From the NCBI GenBank assembly GCA_026398595.1, contig JAPLSO010000050.1, positions 1 through 53,785 on the forward strand: a stretch of DNA of 53,785 bases. Direction: 5' to 3'. Below are positions 25,395 through 34,669 of the stretch, piece by piece (the stretch's first letter is position 1; every line of letters begins with the position of its first letter). Source of the DNA: Spirochaetota bacterium (lineage in GTDB: Bacteria > Spirochaetota > Spirochaetia > Treponematales > Rectinemataceae). The position numbers and the translations under genes are program-made. Under the pieces are notes generated by a model. That model did no database searches. It saw nothing but the letters and a program-made list of their open reading frames with translations, and had not been told where the DNA came from.

Positions 25395-26249
25395 TCAGCC
25401 CTTGAGCCCCGTCGTCGCGATACCCTGGACCAGGTACTTCTGGAAGGCGATGAACAGGATGATCACCGGCACCAGGCTCAGGAAGGACATGGCGAAGGTG
25501 GCGCCCCAGTCGGTCAGGCCCGAGGGGTCGGAGAAGGAGCGCAGGGCCACGGAGAGAGTGTAGCGCTTGGGGTTGTTCAAGTACACGAGGGGCGTGAAGA
25601 AGTCATTCCAGGTCCAGTAGAAGGAGAAGATCGAACCCGTGAAAATGACGGGCTTGAGCAGGGGCAGATGGATCGATGTGAAGATGCGGCCCCGCCCGCA
25701 GCCGTCTATTTCCGCCGCCTCGTCCAGTTCCTTGGGCAGGCCGCGCATGAACTGCACGAACATGAAGATGAAGAAAGCCTGGCCGAAGAGCCTCGGCACG
25801 ATCAGCGGAAGGTAGGAGTTCACCCAGCCCAGTTTGCAAAAGACGATGTATTGGGGGATGATCTGGATCTGGGGCGGGATCATCATCGTGACGAGCATGC
25901 AGGCGAAGAGGAAATTGCGCCCCTTGAATTTGATGCGCGCGAAGCCGTAGCCCACGACGGCGGAGGATACCATGGTGAAGAGCGTGGCCGTGATCGTGTA
26001 GATAAAGGAGTTCCGGTAGTAGACGGCGAAGGATGTCCCGCCGAAGCCCTTCCAGCCGTTGATGTAATTCACGAAGGTCGGGTTCTCGGGGATGAGGGAG
26101 TAGGCCCGCCTCCAGATCTCGGAAGGGCCCTTGAACGAGGAGCCGGCAAGCCAGAGGATGGGGTAGATCATGATTAGACCCAAGGCCGCAGAAAAGATAT
26201 GGAAAATGGTCGTCCGCCCCGCTTTGCCAAAGAGCGATTGAGCTTTCAT
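25395..26249 (-). CDS. Sugar ABC importer permease, MalG type (LplC-like)
   Basis: This 284-residue membrane protein has the MalG-type EAA loop (DEAAEIDGCGRGRIFTSIHLPL) and six predicted helices. It forms the second half of the importer with the overlapping upstream malF gene (4-base overlap). Because it lies upstream of GH105 and GH4 genes, oligogalacturonide or unsaturated rhamnogalacturonan oligomers are the likely cargo, as for LplBC of Bacillus. No ATPase is encoded nearby. Confidence 0.9.
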   Translation of the reverse strand: MKAQSLFGKAGRTTIFHIFSAALGLIMIYPILWLAGSSFKGPSEIWRRAYSLIPENPTFVNYINGWKGFGGTSFAVYYRNSFIYTITATLFTMVSSAVVGYGFARIKFKGRNFLFACMLVTMMIPPQIQIIPQYIVFCKLGWVNSYLPLIVPRLFGQAFFIFMFVQFMRGLPKELDEAAEIDGCGRGRIFTSIHLPLLKPVIFTGSIFSFYWTWNDFFTPLVYLNNPKRYTLSVALRSFSDPSGLTDWGATFAMSFLSLVPVIILFIAFQKYLVQGIATTGLKG

Positions 26250-27193
26250 TTGACCTCCGATTCGTAGAAGACCCAGCGCGAGGAGGTCTTGAAAATGAGG
26301 AGCGTGAGCAAGGCGGTGACGAGCATGAGGACCCAGGCCATGCCTGAGGCGTAGCCCATCTGGAAGTTTTCGAAACCCCGCCTGTAGAGGTAGAGGGCGT
26401 AGAAATTCGTGGTGTCCAGGGGCTGGCCGTTGGTGATGATAAGGGCGGGCGTGAAGACGATGAGGCCGTTGATCGTCTGCATGACAAGATTGAAGAAGAT
26501 GATCGGCGTCAGCTGGGGCAGGGTGATGGAGAAGAATTTCCGGAACGATCCGGCCCCGTCCATATCGGCCGATTCGTAGAATTCAAAGGGAATCTGTTTC
26601 AGGCCGGCGAGGAAGATGAGCATTGCTGAGCCGAATTGCCAGGCCGCCAGGAGGATGAGTGTCCAGATGGCGAAGTGGGGATCGGCCAGCCAGAGGCGCT
26701 TGCCGGGCAGACCGAGGATCCGGAGGAAGGCGTTGATGAGGCCTTCGCCGCCGAAGATCTGCCGCCACATGACGGCGACGGCGACCGAGTCGCCGACGAC
26801 CGATGGGGCGTAAAACAGTGCTCGGTAGAAAGCCACCCCCCTTCGCTTGGCGTTGAGGAGCATGGCAACCGCCAGGGCGACGACGAGGCGCAGAGGCACG
26901 GCCGCCAGGGCGTAATAGATGGTAGCCCCGACCGATTTCCAGTAGCGGGGATCCTCGAAGAACATCTTCTTGAAATTCTGCAGGCCCACCCACTTGGGCG
27001 GCGAGAGAATGTCGTAGTTGGTGAAGGAGAGAAAGAAGCTGGCAGCCATGGGGATGACCGTGAGGGCCAGAAAGCCGAAGAGCCAGGGGCCGACGAAGAG
27101 ATAGCCGGCCAGGTTGTCCCCTTTCTTGATGCCGAAGCGCCTGGGCGCCTTCGCCTTGGGCGCTGCCTTTGCGGCGGCTATGCTCGTACTCAT
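26246..27193 (-). CDS. Sugar ABC importer permease, MalF type (LplB-like)
   Basis: This 315-residue membrane protein has a basic cytoplasmic N-terminus followed by six predicted helices, and a MalF-type EAA loop (YESADMDGAGSFRKFFSITLPQL). The gene is intact, unlike the MalF-type gene at 12594. It lies downstream of its binding-protein gene, from which it is separated by a 15-base-pair stem-loop. Confidence 0.9.
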   Translation of the reverse strand: MSTSIAAAKAAPKAKAPRRFGIKKGDNLAGYLFVGPWLFGFLALTVIPMAASFFLSFTNYDILSPPKWVGLQNFKKMFFEDPRYWKSVGATIYYALAAVPLRLVVALAVAMLLNAKRRGVAFYRALFYAPSVVGDSVAVAVMWRQIFGGEGLINAFLRILGLPGKRLWLADPHFAIWTLILLAAWQFGSAMLIFLAGLKQIPFEFYESADMDGAGSFRKFFSITLPQLTPIIFFNLVMQTINGLIVFTPALIITNGQPLDTTNFYALYLYRRGFENFQMGYASGMAWVLMLVTALLTLLIFKTSSRWVFYESEVK

Positions 27194-27219
27194 GATCTCT
27201 CCTGGGGGTGGAAGTCGGG

Positions 27220-27254
27220 AAAGTGAGGCGGCCGTTTTCCGGCCGCCTCGCTTT
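27220..27254 (-). promoter_or_regulatory. GC-rich stem-loop between binding-protein and permease genes
   Basis: A 15-base-pair stem (AAAGTGAGGCGGCCG with its complement, one G-U) closes a 5-base loop. It lies between the binding-protein stop (27278) and the malF start (27193). There is no run of T after it in the direction of transcription, so it probably marks an mRNA 3-prime end or partial terminator. Confidence 0.65.
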
Positions 27255-27277
27255 CGTCATGTTTTCTGGATTGTCCC

Positions 27278-28570
27278 TTACGGACGCTTGAGGATTTCCA
27301 TGCCCTGGGAACGCAGGCGCTTGGCGGCTTCTTCGGCCGTCAGGACGCCGTAGAAGACCTGTTCCCTGATGAGGGGGACGTAGACGTTGGCCCGGATCTC
27401 GGCGTGGCGGGCGGGTTCGGGCGGGGGCGTAGGAGCCGCGTCCTTGGCTACCCTGTCGAGGTACTCGAATACCGTCTTGACCACGGGGGAAGCCGTCTTC
27501 TTCAGGGCGTCGCGCACTTTGCCGGCGACGGGGACGCCGCGCTCGGCGTTGAGGATGAGATTGGCGTCGATGTTGTTGGTGAAGAAGTCGATGAACTTGG
27601 CCGCCTCGACCTTGTTCTTGGACTGGGAGGTGATGGAGAAGAACTGGGAGGGCTTCAGGAAGTTGCCCGGCTGCCCGCCATGCTTGAGCCTGGGCAGGTG
27701 GACGACGGCGAAATTCCTTCCGGCGCCGGCCGCGGTCGCCACGGCGACAACCTGGTTGGACCAGACGGCCTCGATGGCCGACTTGCCGGTGACGATGGCG
27801 TCCATCTGGATGTTGCCCGTGGTGCCGCCGAAGGTAGCCAGGTATTCCTGGTAGGAGGGGGCAGCGCCTGCCTTGATCAGACGCTGAAGCATCTTGAGAT
27901 TGTTGACGAGGAGGGTGTCGTCCTTGTAGGCGTAGGACTTGCCGTCAGGGGTGTAGAGGTACTGGCCGTCGGAGAGGTAGACAGCCTTCCAGGCGAGCTC
28001 GTCGACCTCGAAGCCGCCGCCGATGCCGTAGATTCCCAGCTTCTCGTGGATCTGCATGGCGATCTTCTCCATATCGTCCCAGGTCCAGTCCTGGGCGGGA
28101 AGAGGAACGCCGGCTTTCTTGAAGGCGTCGACATCGAGCACCATGGAGTAGGAGTTGGAGCCGAGGCTGATGGCGTAGAGGGTGCCGTCTATCCTTCCCG
28201 AGTCGATGATGGGCTTGGCCACGTCGGACAGGTCCAGGGTTTTGGACGCGACATAGGAATCGAGGGGCTCGAGCAGATTCCTGCTCTGCCACTCGGTGAT
28301 GCGGGCGTAGTCCTGCTGCATGATATCGGGGAGCTGGCCGCCCGCGGCCATGGTCGTCATCTTGGTCCAGAAGTCGTCGAAGCCGGCGAACTCGTAGGAA
28401 ATCGAGACGTTCGGGTTGAGTTTCTGGTACATGTCGATGACTTTAATGGTCGCTTCGTGGCGGACCTGCGAGCCCCACCAGGCGATCTTGAGCTCTACCT
28501 TCTTCTGGGCCGCTACGCCTGAGACGACGAGGGCGACCAGGCAAAGCAGGACGACGAATTTCCTTCTCAT
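27278..28570 (-). CDS. Extracellular binding protein for pectin-derived oligosaccharide
   Basis: This 430-residue family-1 binding protein has an N-terminal signal peptide (MRRK, hydrophobic core, cleavage near VAA-QK at about residue 22) and no lipobox. The mature part has LKIAWWGSQVRHE at the first strand and a conserved ATGKSAIEAVWSNQ-like binding-site segment. The ATG at 28570 has GGAGG five bases upstream; a longer reading frame to 28651 has no support. It heads the lplABCD-like operon, transcribed away from the next operon across a 265-base divergent region. Confidence 0.9.
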   Translation of the reverse strand: MRRKFVVLLCLVALVVSGVAAQKKVELKIAWWGSQVRHEATIKVIDMYQKLNPNVSISYEFAGFDDFWTKMTTMAAGGQLPDIMQQDYARITEWQSRNLLEPLDSYVASKTLDLSDVAKPIIDSGRIDGTLYAISLGSNSYSMVLDVDAFKKAGVPLPAQDWTWDDMEKIAMQIHEKLGIYGIGGGFEVDELAWKAVYLSDGQYLYTPDGKSYAYKDDTLLVNNLKMLQRLIKAGAAPSYQEYLATFGGTTGNIQMDAIVTGKSAIEAVWSNQVVAVATAAGAGRNFAVVHLPRLKHGGQPGNFLKPSQFFSITSQSKNKVEAAKFIDFFTNNIDANLILNAERGVPVAGKVRDALKKTASPVVKTVFEYLDRVAKDAAPTPPPEPARHAEIRANVYVPLIREQVFYGVLTAEEAAKRLRSQGMEILKRP

Positions 28571-28785
28571 ATAAGCCTCCAAAAAGATTTCGATACCTAA
28601 AGAGTTTAACCCCCATTCCGGAAGGCGCAAAGGAACATAAACTTCGCGCAAGGTATCATTTTTTCAGACAGCCCCCCGGCAAGCCGTTGGGCAAGAGGCT
28701 GGGCAGGCCTCGCGAGCGACGACGAATAACCTTGACGGCTTAAAAAAACACTCTTAGTATTCGTTTGTTGGATATCGATATGAAA

Positions 28786-28801
28786 GATCGCGTATGCGAT
28801 C
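28786..28801. promoter_or_regulatory. Inverted repeat in the divergent region between two importer operons
   Basis: GATCGC-GTAT-GCGATC is a perfect 6-4-6 repeat 35 bases before the plus-strand binding-protein gene. Another palindrome, ATATCGATAT, lies at 28772-28781. The rest of the 265-base gap (28571-28835) shows no gene and no convincing -35/-10 pair. These sites may bind the response regulator or a LacI/GntR-type repressor. Confidence 0.45.
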
Positions 28802-28835
28802 CAAGCTTTATTGTCAGACGAAAGGTGAGGCAAGT

Positions 28836-30128
28836 ATGATCAAAACGAGACATTTGATTATCGTCGCGGCTCTTCTCATAGCCGTATTCTGCGTCGGCGC
28901 GGCAGACAAATCCGTCAAACTCACACTCTGGAGCGGCTATCCTGAGCTTCAGGGCTTCTATGAATCCGTAGCCAAGGATTTCACGGCGAAAAACCCCGGC
29001 ATCACGGTGGAGATACAGACCTTCGCGCTGGCCGACCTCAGCAACAAGCTGGGCATGGCCGTGCCCTCCCAGACTTCGGCGGACATCCTGGAGCTCATCA
29101 GCCTCCAGTCCTTCCCCTTCGCCACCAAGTACTTCAACGAAGTACCCGCCGACGTGAAAAAGAGCACGATGGACGCCATCAACAAGGAATATCTCCACGA
29201 CGTGCTCTATGGCGACAAGATGATGGGCCTTCCCTTCTGCTTCTACAGCGAAGTCCTATACTACAACAAGGACATGCTCGCCGAAGCCGGCTTGAAAGGA
29301 CCTCCCGACAATATCGACCAGATGATCGACTACGCGCGGAAGCTGACCAAGTACGATGCCCAGGGCAACGTCACCCGCTCCGGCCTCTCGATGCGCTTCG
29401 CCGGCAACCCCTCCGGCACCTGCGAGAAATTCTGGGCCTTCGGTCTCATGCCTTTCGGCGGCGACATCCTTGAAGAGAGCAAGACCAGCCCCGGCAAGTT
29501 TCACAACGGCTTCGCCAACGACGCCGGCTACAAAGCCCTCAACCTCTATCTCGACCTCATCTACAAGTACAAGGTGACAGACTTCAATGTTAAGCAGGAC
29601 TCCGACGCCTTCGCCCAGGGCAAGGCGGCCATGTTCCAGCGCGAGCAGTGGGTCGTCGGTACCCTCGCCACTACGGCCCCCAACCTCAACTACGGCGCCG
29701 CCGCCCTCCCCAAGGGCACCCAGCGCGGAACCTTCGCCATCACCCGCAACATGTTCGTGCCCAAGGCCTCGAAGAACCAGGAAGAAGCCTGGAAATTCGT
29801 CTCCTATTTCTATTCCAAGCCCGTCATGGAGCGGATGGTCAAGGAGACAGGCTGGCTCTCCACCCGCGCCGATCTCGACTACAGCAAGCTGCTCGAAGCC
29901 GCTCCCCAACTCATGGCAGGCGTCGACAATCCCAAGGACCTCAAGTTCATCTGGCAGAAACGCCTCACGGCCGAGAACGGCATCATGATCAAGGTGGGCG
30001 AGGAAATCACCAAGCTCTTCCGCGAAAGCTCGCTTCAGGGCAACGAGGCCAAGATCCGCGAAGCGATAAACAAGGTAGGCGTCATCGTCGACGACATGCT
30101 CAAGGACGAAGGCCTCTACGCGAAATAG
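28836..30128 (+). CDS. Extracellular sugar-binding protein of ABC importer
   Basis: This 430-residue family-1 binding protein has a signal peptide (MIKTRH, hydrophobic core, cleavage near VGA-AD at about residue 21) and no lipobox cysteine. The mature chain begins VKLTLWSGYPELQGFYE, typical of sugar-oligomer binders. I start it at the ATG at 28836, which has GGTGAGG upstream; an in-frame ATG at 28794 lies inside the operator region. It is first in an operon with two permeases and is followed by a 17-base-pair stem-loop. The ligand is unknown; pectin genes on both sides make a pectin fragment plausible. Confidence 0.9.
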   Translation: MIKTRHLIIVAALLIAVFCVGAADKSVKLTLWSGYPELQGFYESVAKDFTAKNPGITVEIQTFALADLSNKLGMAVPSQTSADILELISLQSFPFATKYFNEVPADVKKSTMDAINKEYLHDVLYGDKMMGLPFCFYSEVLYYNKDMLAEAGLKGPPDNIDQMIDYARKLTKYDAQGNVTRSGLSMRFAGNPSGTCEKFWAFGLMPFGGDILEESKTSPGKFHNGFANDAGYKALNLYLDLIYKYKVTDFNVKQDSDAFAQGKAAMFQREQWVVGTLATTAPNLNYGAAALPKGTQRGTFAITRNMFVPKASKNQEEAWKFVSYFYSKPVMERMVKETGWLSTRADLDYSKLLEAAPQLMAGVDNPKDLKFIWQKRLTAENGIMIKVGEEITKLFRESSLQGNEAKIREAINKVGVIVDDMLKDEGLYAK

Positions 30129-30157
30129 CGGACAGCGCTAAAGCATGATAAGGAACC

Positions 30158-30194
30158 GGGGGCGCCCGACGGCGTTTCGCCGTCGGGCGCCCCC
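30158..30194 (+). promoter_or_regulatory. Very strong stem-loop between binding-protein and permease genes
   Basis: A perfect 17-base-pair, almost pure GC stem (left arm 30158-30174, right arm 30178-30194) closes a TTT loop, 29 bases after the stop. It is followed by C-rich sequence rather than T, so it is better seen as an mRNA-stabilising or processing element than a classical terminator. It is 24 bases before the malF start and could also hinder ribosome access there. Confidence 0.75.
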
Positions 30195-30218
30195 ACCCTT
30201 CCCGCGGAGGGACCGAAG

Positions 30219-31118
30219 ATGCCGACGATAGCAAGGAAAAAGCTTTTCACCAACAGAGAGGAAGCCGGCTTCATCCTCGCGATACTCGTTCCCACGATGC
30301 TCGGCTTCCTCATCATTAGACTTATCCCCATCGGCATCACCTTTACGGGCAGTTTCTTCAACTGGAGCCTGATCGACGGCTTCGGCAATTTCATGGGCTT
30401 CCGGAACTACGTCAAGCTATTCCAGGACAAAACCTTCTATTCCGCCTTCTCGAACACGATGAGCTTCACCCTTTACACGACGCTCTTCTCTGTCGTGCTG
30501 GGCCTCCTCTTCGCCTATCTGATCAACAAGAAGGTGCCCTTCTCCTCGGTGTACGAAACGGTCATATTCATCCCTGTCGTCCTCACCTTCGTTCCCGTCT
30601 GCCTCGTATGGATGTGGCTCTTCGATTGGGAGAATGGCTTCATCAACGTGATGATCCAGGCGATCGGCCTGCCGCGCATGGCCTGGCTGGCCCAGCCCAA
30701 GATGTCCATGGTATCGGTCATCATCGTCAGCGTATGGAAGGTCATCGGCTACAATATGATGATTTTCTCCGTCGGGCTGAAGAACATTTCGCGGACCTAT
30801 TACGAAGCGGCCGAGATGGACGGGGCGCGGCCCTGGACGATTTTCTCCAAGATCACCCTGCCCCTTCTGAAGCCGATCACCCTCTTCGTCACCGTCATGT
30901 CGGTCATCAACAACCTGAAGGTATTCACCCAATTCTATGTAATGACCATGGGAAAGCAGGGCGGAGGAGCCCAGGTGGACGTCCTCGTATCCGATATCTA
31001 CACGCGCAGCTTCGGGTATTTCAAGATGGGCAGCGCGTCGGCCGAGGCCATGATCCTCCTGGTGGTCGTCCTCGTCATGACGCTGATCCAGTTCAGGCTG
31101 GCCAAGGAAGAGGAATAA
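30219..31118 (+). CDS. Sugar ABC importer permease, MalF type
   Basis: This 299-residue permease has six predicted membrane helices and the EAA loop (YEAAEMDGARPWTIFSKITLPLL). GGAGG lies upstream of the ATG. It forms the importer with the MalG-type gene 3 bases downstream and the binding protein upstream. No ATPase gene is in the operon. Confidence 0.9.
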   Translation: MPTIARKKLFTNREEAGFILAILVPTMLGFLIIRLIPIGITFTGSFFNWSLIDGFGNFMGFRNYVKLFQDKTFYSAFSNTMSFTLYTTLFSVVLGLLFAYLINKKVPFSSVYETVIFIPVVLTFVPVCLVWMWLFDWENGFINVMIQAIGLPRMAWLAQPKMSMVSVIIVSVWKVIGYNMMIFSVGLKNISRTYYEAAEMDGARPWTIFSKITLPLLKPITLFVTVMSVINNLKVFTQFYVMTMGKQGGGAQVDVLVSDIYTRSFGYFKMGSASAEAMILLVVVLVMTLIQFRLAKEEE

Positions 31119-31121
31119 GCC

Positions 31122-31967
31122 ATGACGGGAAGCCTGAGCTATAAAGCGCAAAAGAGGGCGAATACCGCGGTCACGGAGATCGCGCTCGTCCTGTCGTCCA
31201 TCGTCATCATCTTCCCGTTTTTTTGGATGATCGTGACGGCCTTCAAATCAGACGCGGAAATCTACAAGGTGCCACTGACGATCCTTCCGCAGAAAATATA
31301 CCTCGAGAATTTCAGGGAGCTGATAAGCGACGCGAAGTTCCTGCGCTACTACCTCAACAGCAGCATCGTGGCCGTCGTCGGCACAGTCCTCTCCACTTTC
31401 TCTTCTCTCGCGGCGGGTTTCGTCTTCGCGAAATTCCGCTTTCCCTTCAAGAAAACCCTCTTCTTCCTGGTTCTGGCGACCCTGATGATACCATTCCAGT
31501 GTTATATCATCCCGCTGTATCTCTTCAGCGTGAAGCTGAAGCTCATCGATACCTACACAGGCCTTATATTCCCGATCGTGATTTCGAGCTTCGGAATTTT
31601 CTTCATTCGACAAAACATGCAGGCCATTCCCGACGAGATGATCGAGGCAGCTAAAATCGACGGCGCGAGCCTCTGGCGGACCTTCTTCGCGATCATCGTG
31701 CCGCTCTCGGCCAGTTCGGCCGTCGCGCTGGCGATCTTCCAGTTCATGACGGCCTGGGGCGATTTCATGTGGCCCCTCGTCATCACCAATTCGCAGAAGA
31801 TGTTCGTGCTTGAGCTGGGCCTGACGCGCTTCCGCGGTCAGTTCGTGGACGATTATGGCCTCATGATGTCGGGCGCCGCTTTGGGGATCATTCCGGTGAT
31901 TATCGTATTCCTCATCTTCAGGCGCTATATCATCGAGGGCACGACGCTTTCGGGCATCAAGGCTTAG
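31122..31967 (+). CDS. Sugar ABC importer permease, MalG type
   Basis: This 281-residue permease has six predicted helices and the MalG-type EAA loop (IEAAKIDGASLWRTFFAIIVPL), ending in TLSGIKA. It ends the importer operon. The response-regulator gene follows after 48 bases but has its own promoter. Confidence 0.9.
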   Translation: MTGSLSYKAQKRANTAVTEIALVLSSIVIIFPFFWMIVTAFKSDAEIYKVPLTILPQKIYLENFRELISDAKFLRYYLNSSIVAVVGTVLSTFSSLAAGFVFAKFRFPFKKTLFFLVLATLMIPFQCYIIPLYLFSVKLKLIDTYTGLIFPIVISSFGIFFIRQNMQAIPDEMIEAAKIDGASLWRTFFAIIVPLSASSAVALAIFQFMTAWGDFMWPLVITNSQKMFVLELGLTRFRGQFVDDYGLMMSGAALGIIPVIIVFLIFRRYIIEGTTLSGIKA

Positions 31968-31980
31968 CCGCGGATTAAAC

Positions 31981-32009
31981 TTGACCACCCGCATGCGCGG
32001 ACATATCAT
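31981..32009 (+). promoter_or_regulatory. Promoter of the response-regulator gene, leaderless layout
   Basis: A -35 TTGACC (31981-31986), a 17-base spacer and a -10 TATCAT (32004-32009) are followed by only 6 bases before the ATG at 32016. Transcription would start at or next to the A of the ATG, so the mRNA would be leaderless. No Shine-Dalgarno sequence is present. Confidence 0.6.
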
Positions 32010-32015
32010 CGCCTC

Positions 32016-32783
32016 ATGTACAGGGTCCTCATAGTAGATGACGAAGCAGAAATACGCTCGGCCTTGGCTACCTACTACCCCTGGGCCGAACTGGGCTACG
32101 TGGTCGCGGGACGGGCCTCCTGCGCCACCGAGGCTCGGGCAGCCATCCAGACTGACACCATCGATGTCGTCCTCTGTGACATCCGGATGCCAGGGGAATC
32201 GGGCCTGGAGTTCGCCGCCTGGCTGGCCGCCGGGCATCCCCAGGTGAAGGTCGTCCTCCTGTCCGCCTACCGCAAGTTCGAGTACGCCCAGGAGGCCTTC
32301 AAGTACGGGGTGAAGGGCTACCTGGTGAAGCCTCCCTCCGAGGAGGAGTTCCGCTCGGTCTTCGGAGCCCTTGCCAGGGAGTTGGATGCCGAGGCCGAGG
32401 CAAGAGGCACGGAGCCGCCCGCGCGGGAGGCTTTAAAGGCCGAGACAGAGGGCGACCCCGTCCTCAGGGACATCTTCGCCTATCTGCGGGGCAACATCGG
32501 GGATGCCTGTCTGAAGGCGGCGGCGCGGGCGGCGGGCATGAACCCCACCTATTTCTCGACCTGGTTCAAGGAGCGGACGGGTAAGTCCTTCTCCACCACG
32601 GTCACCGCGATGCGGATGGAAAAGGCGGCGGGGCTTCTGGCTGGAAAGGACTTTTCGGTCGCCCAGGCCGGGGCCGAACTGGGCTATTCGAATCCTAAGA
32701 ACTTTTCTCGGGCCTTCAGGCGGCACTTCGGCTCGAGCCCCCGGGCCTACAGACGCCTCAACCCAAACCCTCATCTCGACTGA
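32016..32783 (+). CDS. Response regulator, CheY receiver plus AraC-type DNA-binding domain (YesN-like)
   Basis: This 255-residue regulator has an N-terminal receiver domain with the acidic pocket VDDE, phosphorylation site Asp55 (VVLCDIRMPG) and the VKPP lysine near residue 110. It has a C-terminal AraC/XylS double helix-turn-helix (about 150-250, ending FSRAFRRHFGSSPRAYR). It is the natural partner of the YesM-type kinase encoded convergently, the two genes overlapping by 26 bases at their 3-prime ends. It probably activates the importer operon upstream and/or the pectinesterase. The start is supported by the promoter position rather than by a ribosome-binding site. Confidence 0.9.
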   Translation: MYRVLIVDDEAEIRSALATYYPWAELGYVVAGRASCATEARAAIQTDTIDVVLCDIRMPGESGLEFAAWLAAGHPQVKVVLLSAYRKFEYAQEAFKYGVKGYLVKPPSEEEFRSVFGALARELDAEAEARGTEPPAREALKAETEGDPVLRDIFAYLRGNIGDACLKAAARAAGMNPTYFSTWFKERTGKSFSTTVTAMRMEKAAGLLAGKDFSVAQAGAELGYSNPKNFSRAFRRHFGSSPRAYRRLNPNPHLD

Positions 32784-34608
32784 CAGCCCCGAGGTTTTCC
32801 GGAATCTTGTCCGGGAAACGCAAGGTTATTTTCGTGCCTTCGCCAGTCTGACTCTCAACCTCGCATGAGGCGGCTTCCCCGTAGGCTAGGTTCAGCCTTC
32901 TTCCCGTGTTGACCAAGCCGACGTGCGCGGCGCTTTCGGCTCCTTCGGCCAGGAGCTTCCGGACTTCGGCGAGACGTTCGGGCGACATCCCTTTCCCGTC
33001 ATCCTCAACTTCCAGCACCACAAGGCCTGTTTTTTCATCCCGTCGCGAACTCGCCTGTATCCTGCCCTTCTTCTCGCCGCCGAAGCCGTGCTCGAAGGCG
33101 TTCTCCACGAGGGGCTGGAGGATGAGCTTGATGCAAGGCAGACCCGACAGCGCCTTGTCTTCCTTCCAGACGCAGCGGAAGCTGGGCCCGAAACGGCGGC
33201 GCTGGATGGCGATATAGCGCCGCGCCTGGGCGAACTCGCCCGAGAGGGTGGCTGGCATCTTCGCGTCGGCCAGGCCGTAAGCGAGCATTTCGGAGAGTTC
33301 CTTGACCATGTCTGAAACGTCGTTCCTTCCGCCTGCGAGCTGCATGGCCTTGAAGGCTATCGTCGTCATGGTGTTGAAGAGGAAGTGAGGATTCATTTGC
33401 GCCTGGAGGGCGGTCAGCTCGAGGGTTCGCTGCCTGAGTTCGCGTTCGGAGAGGCGGATCTTGTAGTAGTCGTGCTCGACGAAGGTCTTGAGGACGGCGA
33501 GGCTGACATAGTCGAAGGCTTCGTTGCGCGAACTGTGGAAAGCGGGAAGAGCCACTCCCCTTCCGGCCGCGTCCACCATATCGAGGATGCCATCGAGGAG
33601 CCGGAAGTTCCTCCGGGCCAGGGCGACAGCCAGGGCACCGCCGACCGCTAGGGCCAGGGCGGCGAGGAGTCCGCCGATCCAGGTGACGCGCCTCGGAATC
33701 CGCCTGAACTCCTCGGATGGGCTCAGAAGGAAGTAGGCGAAGGGAAAGCGCTCCGAGGCGAGGGAGGCGACGAGGTAATTCTCCTTGCCCAGGCTCAGGG
33801 GCTTGAGTTTCCTGACCGCCGGCGGGTCGGCGAGGCCGGCGAGGAGATAGGAAGCCACCTCGTCGGCCCTGTCGCCGAGCTTTGCGCCGGCGATGGGCTT
33901 CCCGCTCGTCCGGTCGACGAGGATGTAGGTGCCGCCGGCCGATTCGGCCTCCTTTTCGAGGAGGGAATCGAGTTTCCGGATGTCGACGTTGACCGCGAGG
34001 ACGCCCTTCTTCTCGAGGGTGCCCGTGCCGAGGATGTTGCGGTAGAAGGAGAGAATAGGGAAGCTCAAGGGGAAATTAGGTAATGGGTGGTAGGAGCGGA
34101 CGAGGGTCCAGGGCGTTATCTCGGCGGCGTGGGCTTTTACTCCCTTCGTCCAGTCCGCGTCGGGATATTGGTCCTCGCGTATAAGGCCTTCGGTCGACGT
34201 CAGAATGAGGCCCAGGGAGTTATCCGTGGCGACCGTAACCGAGTGGAGATAGAGGCGGCTGTTGACGGCAGAGGCGAGGAGGCTCTGGAGGCTCTTCGAG
34301 AGCTTGAGGTCCTCATGGGAGGGTATGCCGGTCTTAAGGAGGTATTCGGCTCCCCGCGAGAGTTCGGGGTCGGTGGAGAGGCTCAAGGCTATGGAGTCGG
34401 CCTCGCCGAACCAGAGTTCGAGGTTGTCCGCGACCTGGCGGAGGTTGCGTTCCTTGAGGGAGGAGAGTTCGCGGATGACGATGTTCTGGGAGAGGAGGAT
34501 GGAGACTCCCCCGAGGATGACGAAGAAGGTGAAGGGTATGAGGGCTATCCAGAGGTAGCGGCGGTAGAGTCTCCTCCGGTAGCCCTCGCTCCGCGGGTCG
34601 ACGGCCAT
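32758..34608 (-). CDS. Sensor histidine kinase, YesM type
   Basis: This 616-residue membrane kinase has a first membrane segment at about 17-38 and an extracytoplasmic sensor region of about 270 residues. A second membrane segment lies near 310-330, followed by the His_kinase domain with the phosphorylated His in MNPHFLFNT (about residue 408). The HATPase domain has the N box LVENAFEHG and G box DDGKGMS. This class pairs with AraC-type response regulators to sense extracellular sugars or their binding proteins. The ATG at 34608 lies 7 bases after a TATACT -10, again a leaderless layout; a longer reading to 34644 would include the promoter. The gene overlaps the regulator gene tail to tail. 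Confidence 0.9.
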   Translation of the reverse strand: MAVDPRSEGYRRRLYRRYLWIALIPFTFFVILGGVSILLSQNIVIRELSSLKERNLRQVADNLELWFGEADSIALSLSTDPELSRGAEYLLKTGIPSHEDLKLSKSLQSLLASAVNSRLYLHSVTVATDNSLGLILTSTEGLIREDQYPDADWTKGVKAHAAEITPWTLVRSYHPLPNFPLSFPILSFYRNILGTGTLEKKGVLAVNVDIRKLDSLLEKEAESAGGTYILVDRTSGKPIAGAKLGDRADEVASYLLAGLADPPAVRKLKPLSLGKENYLVASLASERFPFAYFLLSPSEEFRRIPRRVTWIGGLLAALALAVGGALAVALARRNFRLLDGILDMVDAAGRGVALPAFHSSRNEAFDYVSLAVLKTFVEHDYYKIRLSERELRQRTLELTALQAQMNPHFLFNTMTTIAFKAMQLAGGRNDVSDMVKELSEMLAYGLADAKMPATLSGEFAQARRYIAIQRRRFGPSFRCVWKEDKALSGLPCIKLILQPLVENAFEHGFGGEKKGRIQASSRRDEKTGLVVLEVEDDGKGMSPERLAEVRKLLAEGAESAAHVGLVNTGRRLNLAYGEAASCEVESQTGEGTKITLRFPDKIPENLGAVSRDEGLG

Positions 34609-34615
34609 GGGGGCA

Positions 34616-34663
34616 AGTATACGCGCCGCCCGACTGGGGCGCAACGAAAATCCGGGCTATACT
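34616..34663. promoter_or_regulatory. Divergent promoters with both -10 boxes 6-7 bases from the start codons
   Basis: Leftward (kinase): -35 TTGCGC (34644-34639), 17-base spacer, -10 TATACT (34621-34616), 7 bases, ATG. Rightward (pectinesterase): -10 TATACT (34658-34663), 6 bases, ATG at 34670, with no clear -35. The whole gap between the two start codons is 61 bases. Neither start has a Shine-Dalgarno sequence. Confidence 0.6.
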
Positions 34664-34669
34664 CAGCCC

